This document shows, piece after piece, positions 34,298 through 40,220 of a stretch of 40,220 nucleotides of DNA; the first letter of the stretch is position 1, and each line of letters starts with the position of its first letter. The notes under the pieces are model-generated. The model did not search any database and had not been told where the DNA came from. It saw only the letters and a program-made list of their open reading frames with translations. The stretch covers positions 1 through 40,220 of the forward strand of contig CAIMWO010000095.1 of the NCBI GenBank assembly GCA_903845195.1. Direction: 5' to 3'. This DNA comes from an uncultured Phycisphaerales bacterium. GTDB taxonomy: Bacteria > Planctomycetota > Phycisphaerae > WQYP01. A program made the position numbers and the translations under genes.

Positions 34298-34325
34298 TTG
34301 ACAAGTTAGGCAGGGTTGGTATGAT
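34298..34325 (+). promoter_or_regulatory. Sigma70-type promoter for the Cro-like gene and integrase
   Basis: TTGACA (34298-34303) and TATGAT (34320-34325) are separated by 16 bp. The expected start, about seven bases after the -10 box, falls at or within two bases of the ATG at 34334, so the transcript would be leaderless or nearly so. Confidence 0.65.
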
Positions 34326-34333
34326 CGTCCATC

Positions 34334-34543
34334 ATGAGTACTACTCAGCAACTTCAACAGATCATTCTGCAATGCGGCATGACGCGCTACGAACTGGCCC
34401 AAAAATCTGGCGTGGCCGAGGCGGTGCTGTCCCGTTTCATGGCGGGCAAACGCGGCATGACCACCGACACACTGGACAGACTAGCCCCCGTGCTGGGGCT
34501 GAGAATCACAGCCAATCCCAAACCGCCCCACAAGGGCAAGTGA
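34334..34543 (+). CDS. Cro/C1-type helix-turn-helix repressor
   Basis: A 69-residue XRE-family regulator: LQQIILQCGMTRYELAQKSG, VAEAVLSRFMAGKRGMTTDT, LDRLAPVLGL, a complete five-helix Cro/C1 domain. It lies seven bases before the integrase gene, so repressor and integrase share a transcript. No ribosome site precedes the ATG, consistent with leaderless translation from the promoter just upstream. It probably regulates that promoter and so integrase level. Confidence 0.85.
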   Translation: MSTTQQLQQIILQCGMTRYELAQKSGVAEAVLSRFMAGKRGMTTDTLDRLAPVLGLRITANPKPPHKGK

Positions 34544-34550
34544 GGTAATC

Positions 34551-36029
34551 ATGGCATCGGTCTTCAAACGCGATGACAAATGGGTGGCATCCTTCAAAGG
34601 TGCGGATGGCAAGTGGAAAGGCCGCGTCGCCGGGACCGACAAGGGCGAGGCTTTGCGGCTGGCGAACCATTGGGAAGAGGCGGCACGGCAACGCCGGGAG
34701 GGGCTGGTGGACCCCAAAGCTGAGGGATACAAGGCCGCCGGGGAAAGGGGCGTGACGCTGCATCTTGAGGACTACGAAGCCGACTTAAAGGCCCGTGGGC
34801 GGACAGCAACCCATGCATCGCTGACGGCAAGCCGCGCAGGCAAACTGCTGGCCAAGGCAAAGGTTTTGCGCATCACCGATATACGTCCGGCTGCCATCAA
34901 TTCCGCTTTGAGCGAGTTGAAGATCGAAAACGACCTGTCGGCCACTTCAGTGTCCCATTATCTGCGCGCCATGAAGCTCTTTAGCCGGTGGCTGTCCCGT
35001 GAAGGCCGGACACGGGAGGACGCACTTTCGGGCGTGTCGGTGAAGGTGGCGATTGCCAAGGCCGACCGCAAGCATGTGCGCCGGGCGCTGGCGCAGGATG
35101 AGTTCGCGGCGCTGGCCCGGCACGTCGCCAATGCCCCCACCCGCTTCGGCATGAGCGGTGCGGATAGGGCCATGCTTTACCGCGTGGCAGTCGGAAGCGG
35201 TTTGCGAGCATCGGAGTTGGCGAGTCTGAAGCCGGAGAGTTTCGCCCTGGCTGGGGATGAGCCCTGCATCACGGTGGCGGCGGGGTACAGCAAACGCGGC
35301 AAGCGTTCGGGACGCGATGACGTGCAGCCGATCAATACGGAGCTTGCCGTGGGTCTGACCGAATGGCTGAAGGGCAAGCCCAAAGGCCGCGCAGTGTTTA
35401 CCATGCCCCCGATTCAACACGTAGCCGAAATGCTCAAGGCGGACCTTCGCACAGCCCGCGCCCGCTGGGTTCGGGAGACGAGCAACGGGAAAGAGCGCCG
35501 GAAGCGTGGCGAATCAGCTTTCCTACTCTACCGGGACGAATCTGACGCCGTGGTGGACTTCCACGCCCTGAGGCACACCTACGTCTCATGGATCGTTGCC
35601 AGCGGTGCGGCGGTCAGTGTATGCCAGCAATTGGCCCGTCACTCCACCCCCACCCTGACAATCGGCGTCTATTCCCATCCCACCCTTGCCGACAATCGGC
35701 GGGCGCTAGATGCCTTACCGGGGATGAAGCCGCCGGTCAGAACCGAGCGGACTGCCATGCGAGCAACGGGCACGGATGATACCCAGTCCTTGCCCGGCAC
35801 ATCAGAAACCCGCCAGGGGAGCGCTGAAAGGGCGCTGAAAGCTGATGGCGTTTTCGTTCTTCGCATGGCACAGCACGACGCAAGCAAAATGGGGTTGGGT
35901 GGCGTGCATGGAACAGCGGGAATTGCCGGGGAAAACGCACAAGATAGCATGATTGCTGGGGTGTTGGGGAGTACAGGCCGGAGTGGGATTCGAACCCACG
36001 AAAAACGGATTTGCAATCCGTCCCATTAG
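34551..36029 (+). CDS. int: Tyrosine-type site-specific integrase, 3' end swapped by integration
   Basis: A 492-residue integrase in the present state. An N-terminal SAM-like core-binding domain (residues 65-165) precedes the catalytic domain with all active residues: Arg219 (GSGLRASELASL), Lys248, His338 and Arg341 (FHALRHTYVSW), His364 (LARHSTPT) and nucleophile Tyr374 (IGVYSHPTL). About 80 weakly conserved residues follow, then codons 475-491 are exactly the 51-bp att core (reading RSGIRTHEKRICNPS near the end), antisense to tRNA-Cys, and one His codon precedes the stop. In the excised circle the frame would run 71 codons further (20999-21211) to 562 residues. The start at ATG 34551 has GAGG upstream. 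Follows the Cro-like gene. Confidence 0.9.
   Translation: MASVFKRDDKWVASFKGADGKWKGRVAGTDKGEALRLANHWEEAARQRREGLVDPKAEGYKAAGERGVTLHLEDYEADLKARGRTATHASLTASRAGKLLAKAKVLRITDIRPAAINSALSELKIENDLSATSVSHYLRAMKLFSRWLSREGRTREDALSGVSVKVAIAKADRKHVRRALAQDEFAALARHVANAPTRFGMSGADRAMLYRVAVGSGLRASELASLKPESFALAGDEPCITVAAGYSKRGKRSGRDDVQPINTELAVGLTEWLKGKPKGRAVFTMPPIQHVAEMLKADLRTARARWVRETSNGKERRKRGESAFLLYRDESDAVVDFHALRHTYVSWIVASGAAVSVCQQLARHSTPTLTIGVYSHPTLADNRRALDALPGMKPPVRTERTAMRATGTDDTQSLPGTSETRQGSAERALKADGVFVLRMAQHDASKMGLGGVHGTAGIAGENAQDSMIAGVLGSTGRSGIRTHEKRICNPSH
35973..36023. repeat. attR: right 51-bp att core within integrase and tRNA-Cys
   Basis: Identical to 20948-20998. It restores the 3' part of tRNA-Cys, so the host gene stays intact, and it is codons 475-491 of the integrase. 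The exact crossover within the 51 bp cannot be seen; for tRNA-using tyrosine recombinases it is often at the anticodon or T loop. Confidence 0.95.
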
Positions 36030-36048
36030 TCCACTCTGGCATCCGGCC
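35975..36048 (-). tRNA. tRNA-Cys (anticodon GCA)
   Basis: A complete 74-base cloverleaf on the minus strand: acceptor GGCCGGA pairing with TCCGGCC, D arm closing CCA with TGG, anticodon arm ACGGA/TCCGT around loop TTGCAAA with anticodon GCA, and T arm GTGGG/CCCAC around TTCGAAT. No CCA is encoded: the discriminator is T and the following bases do not read CCA. Its 3' part is provided by the island's att core. It lies 54 bp after mnmE on the same strand and may share its transcript. The integrase gene overlaps it antisense by 55 bp. Confidence 0.95.
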
Positions 36049-36102
36049 GAGAACGCATAATTCTAAACTAACGACGGTGAAAAAAACAGTGGGGCGGGGG
36101 AG

Positions 36103-37461
36103 TTACTTCCCGATGCAAAACTGGCTGAAAATACGGCCGAGGACGTCGTCGGGGGAGATTGTGCCGGTGATGGATCCGAGGCTGTCGAGGGCATGACGGA
36201 GTTCGGCGGCGACGAGTTCGGGGTGTCGGAGGAATGCATCGCCGGCGGTGATGTTCATGGCTGTGGCCAGATTCGAACGCACCTGTTCGAGGACGGCGCG
36301 GTGCCGTTGGTTGAGGACGATCTGGTCGCCGGTGACGGGCTGCTCGTGTGTGACGATTTCAGCGATGGCCTTGCGGAGTGCGGGGATGCGGAATCCGGTG
36401 CGGGCGGAGACGAGTTGCCAATCGGCGTAATCGCTTACGGGGGCAAGTGATTCCGGGTCGAGTAAGTCGGCCTTGTTGCGGATGATGGCGGTACGCGCGG
36501 GGTAATCAGCGCGCGGGGCGGAGGAATTGAGCTGGGCGGCGGGGTGATCGACGATTTCGAGGATCAGGTCAGCTTCGAGGAGCGCGGCTTGGCGTGCTGC
36601 CATCATTTTGTTTTGCAGCTCATCGGTGGCGGGTTCTTCGCCGGGGACATCGACGAGGCGGATGTCGCCGCGGTCGGTGTGCAGCAGTGCCGACAACCTG
36701 TCACGGGTCGTTCCGGCGATGGGGGAGACGATGGAGCGGTCATGTCCAGTGAGGGCATTGATGAGGGAGCTTTTGCCGACGTTGGGTGCACCGACGAAGA
36801 CGACCGTGGGGAGGGCGTCGAGGCGATCGACGCGGATGGAGGTGGCGGAGGTATCGTGGATGGCGGCATCGAGTTGATGGAGGGCAGTGGCGAGGGCATC
36901 GGCTTCGATGAAGCGGACATCTTCTTCATCGACAAAGTCGATGCCTGCTTCGACGGCGGCGAGGAGATTGGCGAGGCGGTCGGCGATGCCGACAGTCCAG
37001 TGATGCAGTACGCCTGAGCGGAGTGCGGAGGCGGCGCGAAGCTCGCGGCTGCTGGTGGCGTGGATGGTGGCGGCGATGCCTTCGGCCTGGGTGAGGTCGA
37101 TTTTGCCGTTGAAGAAGGCGCGGGCGGAGAACTCGCCGGGGTCGGCGGGGCGGGCGCCGGCGGCAGTCAGGGCGTCGAGGCAGATGCGGAGGAGTGCGGG
37201 GGAGCCGGGGAGATGGATTTCGGCGAGATGATCGCCGGTGAAACTGCGGGGGGCCTGGAACAGGAGGACGGTGGCGGGCAGGGGGATGGGTCGGAGGGTG
37301 ATGGGGGTGAAGAGGCCGGGGTGCAGGTTGGCGGGGAGATGGGTGACCGCGGCGGCGAGGGGCCAGGCATTGGGGCCGCTGAGGCGGATGATGGCGCGGA
37401 GTCCGCCGCCGGCCATGGAGCCGGGGGAAGAGACCGCGACGATGGTGTCATCTGCGCGCAT
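36103..37461 (-). CDS. mnmE: tRNA uridine-5-carboxymethylaminomethyl GTPase MnmE
   Basis: A 452-residue GTPase which, with MnmG, modifies wobble uridine 34 of several tRNAs using 5,10-methylene-THF. The N-terminal folate-binding domain has FTGDHLAEIHLPGSPALLR and PGEFSARAFFNGKIDLTQAEG. The G domain shows G1 GAPNVGKS (224-231), G2 AGTTRD, G3 DVPG (usually DTAG; DxxG kept) and G4 NKADL. The final CIGK is the family's catalytic C-x-G-K tail. It lies 25 bp after yidC, the conserved yidC-mnmE neighbourhood without jag between them. After its stop the minus strand has a GGGA/TCCC hairpin and, a little later, seven T, a weak terminator candidate before tRNA-Cys. Confidence 0.95.
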   Translation of the reverse strand: MRADDTIVAVSSPGSMAGGGLRAIIRLSGPNAWPLAAAVTHLPANLHPGLFTPITLRPIPLPATVLLFQAPRSFTGDHLAEIHLPGSPALLRICLDALTAAGARPADPGEFSARAFFNGKIDLTQAEGIAATIHATSSRELRAASALRSGVLHHWTVGIADRLANLLAAVEAGIDFVDEEDVRFIEADALATALHQLDAAIHDTSATSIRVDRLDALPTVVFVGAPNVGKSSLINALTGHDRSIVSPIAGTTRDRLSALLHTDRGDIRLVDVPGEEPATDELQNKMMAARQAALLEADLILEIVDHPAAQLNSSAPRADYPARTAIIRNKADLLDPESLAPVSDYADWQLVSARTGFRIPALRKAIAEIVTHEQPVTGDQIVLNQRHRAVLEQVRSNLATAMNITAGDAFLRHPELVAAELRHALDSLGSITGTISPDDVLGRIFSQFCIGK

Positions 37462-37486
37462 GGTTGATCAGGCCTTTGGCGTAGGC

Positions 37487-39472
37487 CTAGGTTGGATTAT
37501 TCGTCAGTGCGCCGGCGGAGGCCGGCAGAATGCCGCGGGCGCGAAGCGTGCGGCGGACGAGGTACGTATCGACGAGGCCGCCGAGGGTACTGGCGAAGAT
37601 GTAGAGATTCAGGCCAGACGGGGCGGCATAGAGGAAGATCGGGAAGATAAGGATCATGTAGGAGCTGATCTTCTGCATCTGGGCCTGCTGTTCGTCGGCG
37701 GGCTTGGGTTGGGCGGACGTGGTGATCTTCATCTGGAAGTAGAAGACGATGCCGAGGAGGAGCGGCAGGAGGTTGATGGCGACGTGGTTGAGGCCGTCGA
37801 CGGGATCGGTATAGCCGACGATCCAGAGGCGTATGGGGGTGACGAACGTGTAGACGGCATCGGGCGACGAGAGGTCGCTGATCCAGCCGGGGATGAACGC
37901 GGCGTGGCGCAGGTCGATATCGATCTGGAGGCTGGCGTAGAGGGCGATCCAGATGGGCATTTGGATGAGCATGGGGAGGCAGCCGAGGATGCCGCCAGCG
38001 GGATTGTAGTTGTTTTCCTTGAAGATTTTGAGTTGTTCCTGGTTTTGGCGGGCCATGTCCTTGGGGTATTTTTTCTTGAGGGCATCAAGCTGGGGTTTGA
38101 GCGTGGCCATTTTTTTGCTCATCTGCGCCATGTTGATCTGGCTGGCGCGGGTGAGCGGGTGGAGGGCGGCGCGGACGACGATGACGAGGAGCATGATAGC
38201 CAGGCCGTAGTTGTGGAAGGTGACGTATTTGTAGAGGAAATCGAAGATGCTCAGGAGCTTCCAGGCTAGCCATGAGGAAGTGCATAAGTAGCAAGGTCCG
38301 CCTTGGCTGAACTGGATAATCTCAAGATATTTGTAGAGGGAGAAGGTGTAGGGTTCGCTACCTTCGGGAGCGAGCGGATTGCCTTCCAGCAGGCTGCGTT
38401 GTTTGGGACCGAAGAAGACGGAGAGAGGCATTCGAGTGGTGGAGTCCTTTTCGATTGGGATGGGTTTGCCGCTGAGGCGCATGGCGGTGACGGTCTTCAT
38501 GGCGTCGGCATTGAGTTCGAGCACATCGATATCAGCCTGGTCGATGTAATCCACCACCGGAATTTTGGTGATGCCGTCGTCGAGGGTCTCGAACGCCGGG
38601 GTTTCCCGGGGCAGGGGGCGGACGATGGCGGCGAAGAAACGATTGGCGGCCGCGGCCCAAACGAGATGATTGGTGCCGGTGAACTTCTCGAGTTCCCGAG
38701 TGCCAGTGGGGAGTTTCTGGAACTGGTCGTGGGTGATGTGAAATTTGTCGCCCTTGATGGTTTTGGGGGCGGTTTCAAAAGAGGCGGCATGATAGTAGCG
38801 GTTGTCGGTCTGGGGATTATCCCGCGGCAGATCGGTGGGACCGAGTTCGTTGATGGTGACCTTGATGGGCTTATCGGTGAGGTTCTTGACCGAGTGAGCG
38901 ATGATGACTTCGTAGGATTCGGGATTGATCGTGAAGGATTTGGTCACTTCGGCAACGGTCTGGCCGTTCTGCGTGAAGGTGGCCAGGAGGTCGACGCTGG
39001 TGGGAGTCTCGCTGACGACTTTCCAGATGTAATGGTGCGTGTAGAGGAAGAGTTTTTCCTGAGTTTCGTCGATGAGTTTGCGTCCATCGCTTTCGACCTG
39101 GATTCCCAGGGTGGCGAAGGGTTTGGGCATATCGGGGAGGGCCTGGATGACGGTGAGGGGTTCGGTTTTGGCGATGGTTTCGGCGTAGTCGTTGATGTTG
39201 AGCTGCACGCGGTCGATGCCGGCGGTGACGTTATTGATGGTGACGGCGAGTTTGTCCTTGGAGCCTTTGGCGGCGCTGCCGAGGGTGATGGTTTTTTCGG
39301 TGGAGCCCTGTTCGGCGAGCTGGGACTGGCGTGAGGTGGCGATGTAGGGGCTGGTGGTGGCGACCGCCTCCGGCGTGGTCTTTTTGCCGAAGAACCCCGG
39401 GAAGAACATGTACAGCGCCAGCATGGCCAGCCCGGTAAAGATCATTGTTTGCAGGAGTTTCTTTGTGTCCAT
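37487..39472 (-). CDS. yidC: Membrane protein insertase YidC
   Basis: A 661-residue Oxa1/YidC insertase of the Gram-negative type. The first membrane helix follows MDTKKLLQ (MIFTGLAMLALYMFFPGFFG), then a large periplasmic domain (about residues 35-370), then the conserved five-helix core: LAIMLLVIVVRAALHPLT with the functional Arg of the hydrophilic groove, the cytosolic hairpin KKMATLKPQLDALKKKYPKD, and CLPMLIQMPIWIALYASLQ, LLPLLLGIVFYFQM and ISSYMILIFPIFLYAAPSGL. ATG 39472 is chosen because GAGG lies six bases upstream and the hydrophobic helix starts right after it; the longer open frame to 39664 adds a Pro-rich, unlikely N-terminus. The usual rnpA/rpmH neighbours are not seen upstream. 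Confidence 0.95.
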   Translation of the reverse strand: MDTKKLLQTMIFTGLAMLALYMFFPGFFGKKTTPEAVATTSPYIATSRQSQLAEQGSTEKTITLGSAAKGSKDKLAVTINNVTAGIDRVQLNINDYAETIAKTEPLTVIQALPDMPKPFATLGIQVESDGRKLIDETQEKLFLYTHHYIWKVVSETPTSVDLLATFTQNGQTVAEVTKSFTINPESYEVIIAHSVKNLTDKPIKVTINELGPTDLPRDNPQTDNRYYHAASFETAPKTIKGDKFHITHDQFQKLPTGTRELEKFTGTNHLVWAAAANRFFAAIVRPLPRETPAFETLDDGITKIPVVDYIDQADIDVLELNADAMKTVTAMRLSGKPIPIEKDSTTRMPLSVFFGPKQRSLLEGNPLAPEGSEPYTFSLYKYLEIIQFSQGGPCYLCTSSWLAWKLLSIFDFLYKYVTFHNYGLAIMLLVIVVRAALHPLTRASQINMAQMSKKMATLKPQLDALKKKYPKDMARQNQEQLKIFKENNYNPAGGILGCLPMLIQMPIWIALYASLQIDIDLRHAAFIPGWISDLSSPDAVYTFVTPIRLWIVGYTDPVDGLNHVAINLLPLLLGIVFYFQMKITTSAQPKPADEQQAQMQKISSYMILIFPIFLYAAPSGLNLYIFASTLGGLVDTYLVRRTLRARGILPASAGALTNNPT

Positions 39473-40146
39473 GAATTCCTCAGCAGGGGCACTGGTATCA
39501 TTGCGAAGGCAGAATGTCACATCGTAGTTGGGGGGTGCTGGTGCCGTCAATCGGATGGGGAGGGTGGTTGGTGGGGCGTGGGCCGTGATCCGTGGTTCGT
39601 GGGCCGTGGGGGTTTGCGCACCTGCGCAGATTTTTGGGGGGAGATGCGCAGGTTTTTTGCGCACCTGCGCAGATCGTTTTTTCGGTTTCGTTTTCGTAAG
39701 TACAGCTGATTACTTGGGTTCGGAGAGGAGGGGGTTTCTTTGATGGTAGATGCGCAACAGATTTTCGAGAGGGGCGGGATTTGAACGGCGACGGCGCGAT
39801 GACACGACGGGGGACGGGAACGCGGAGGTGCGGAGGACGCGGAGCTGGCGCGGAGAGATTTTTGGGGGAAGTTCATGCGGACTCCTTGAAAAACAAGAAG
39901 ACGGGGGATGCGGGAGCGTGCTTCTATAGAAGGGGCGGAGGACCATGTTTGTGCGCACACGTGATGAAGGGAGGGTTTGTAGGCGTTGTTGGAGGCGGGA
40001 GTTAGCGAATAAGTTATTTTTCGAATGGAGGGAATGGGGGGTGATATGGGTGCGCACAGATGTGTCGGATCGGGGAGGGTGGACTTCCCCATGTTTAGTG
40101 GGCGCTCCGGGATTCGTTGTAGGATTCCCGATAAGGAGCGACAAGT
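39473..40146. other. Repeat-rich intergenic region without a supported gene
   Basis: About 670 bp. It holds the TGCGCA repeats at 39613-39674. At about 39805-39865 there is a purine-rich stretch (GCGGAGGTGCGGAGGACGCG and onward) like the dispersed 'acgcggaggacgcggag' type of intergenic repeat found in many genomes. Near the end comes the probable left edge of an IS3-type element. Several open frames exist but all are low-complexity and lack domains. Confidence 0.5.
39613..39674. repeat. 19-bp direct repeat of TGCGCA palindromes with a hairpin
   Basis: TTTGCGCACCTGCGCAGAT occurs at 39613-39631 and 39656-39674. Between them GATGCGCAGG provides an inverted partner: CCTGCGCA (39621-39628) and TGCGCAGG (39645-39652) form an 8-bp stem followed on the plus strand by six T. 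It lies 140-200 bp before yidC, so it may be a regulator site for yidC or a terminator for plus-strand transcription. Confidence 0.6.
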
Positions 40147-40220
40147 ATGGGCAGGAAAAGGATCTATGGTCCGCAGTTCAAGGAAGAAGCGTGCAGATTG
40201 GTGACCGGACAGGGTTATTC
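40147..40220 (+). CDS. IS3-family transposase OrfA, 5' end only (cut by the window)
   Basis: The first 24 codons of a transposase gene: GRKRIYGPQFKEEACRLVTG has the R-x-Y-x-x-x-F-K-x-E-A-x-x-L-V pattern at the start of IS3-family OrfA helix-turn-helix proteins. AAGGAG lies eight bases before ATG 40147. The left inverted repeat could begin at the TG near 40092 (TGTTTAGTGGGCGCTCC), but the right end is outside the window, so this cannot be tested here. Confidence 0.75.
   Translation, partial: MGRKRIYGPQFKEEACRLVTGQGY

Larger units (their letters stand above)
20948..36023. mobile_element. Integrated genetic island in tRNA-Cys (unit 15,025 bp)
   Basis: Bounded by a perfect 51-bp direct repeat made of the 3' part of tRNA-Cys. 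The right copy completes an intact tRNA gene and the left copy is a remnant 16 bp after the stop of the giant surface-protein gene. The contents are typical mobile functions (tyrosine integrase, AlpA-like excisionase, primase/RepA ATPase, Cro-like repressor) and defence or maintenance cargo (type III-like restriction-modification, HigBA-like toxin-antitoxin). No capsid, terminase, conjugation or relaxase gene is recognised. A phage-satellite-like or small integrative element is therefore more likely than a prophage or a self-transmissible ICE. Confidence 0.92.

Noticed and set aside
34156..34548. A 130-codon frame that starts in an ATGA overlap with the primase stop
   Set aside because: Its second half is the out-of-frame shadow of the Cro-like gene, and it crosses that gene's promoter. 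The first half has no recognisable feature. A short real peptide cannot be excluded.
37238..39334. Two 343-codon plus-strand frames opposite mnmE and yidC
   Set aside because: Gly/Glu/Asp-rich composition is the antisense of mnmE and yidC; no domain.
39781..40005. A short plus-strand open frame before the transposase
   Set aside because: It is a low-complexity Gly/Arg-rich translation of a purine-rich repeat, with no ribosome site or domain.
1..40220. CRISPR array or rRNA genes
   Set aside because: I saw no regularly spaced short repeats and no rRNA-like sequence anywhere in the window.

Overview
The window looks like a chromosome segment of a planctomycete, probably of the Phycisphaerae or a related lineage. 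The main clue is a giant secreted protein that opens with an LESLESRLLLS motif (the LEPR-xLL type of planctomycete N-terminus). GC content is high (around 60% by eye), and the window also holds yidC-mnmE, a GH78 rhamnosidase and a large Ig-repeat protein. No rRNA gene is present and the species cannot be named from this sequence.

Chromosomal left part (1-20.9 kb). In order: a GAF/AAA+/Fis sigma54-dependent activator; a MinD/FlhG-like ATPase; a GH78 alpha-L-rhamnosidase on the minus strand; and, divergent from it, a complete MarR-controlled tripartite efflux operon (marR, MacA-like adaptor, MacB-like ATPase, MacB-like permease, TolC/OprM-like lipoprotein) with a perfect palindromic operator before marR. 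Next come a NarL/DegS-type histidine kinase and LuxR-type response regulator with overlapping ends, a GNAT acetyltransferase, and a 1938-residue exported protein with a pectate-lyase-like beta-helix, Calx-beta, LamG-like and seven tandem Ig-like domains.

Integrated island (20,948-36,023). A perfect 51-bp direct repeat, the 3' part of a tRNA-Cys gene, bounds a unit of 15,025 bp. It carries a left-end group of small genes, a decayed copy of one of them, a HigBA-like toxin-antitoxin pair with its own promoter and terminator, a large type III-like restriction-modification pair, a hypothetical gene, an AlpA-like excisionase, a primase/RepA-type ATPase, a Cro-like repressor and a tyrosine integrase. 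The layout resembles a replicative phage satellite or integrative element carrying defence cargo.

The most striking feature is that the 51-bp att core is exactly 17 sense codons of the integrase gene. In the integrated state the integrase ends one codon after the core, inside the antisense of tRNA-Cys. If the ends are joined as in the excised circle, the frame continues from attR into the left end of the island for 71 more codons and stops in an ATGA overlap with the first left-end gene. Integration would therefore swap the integrase C-terminus and cut the int operon in two. The arrangement recalls Myxococcus phage Mx8 and archaeal SSV-type integrases.

Chromosomal right part (36-40.2 kb). 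The intact tRNA-Cys, mnmE and yidC lie in one direction on the minus strand. They are followed by a gene-free, repeat-rich stretch and the first 24 codons of an IS3-type transposase gene that leaves the window.
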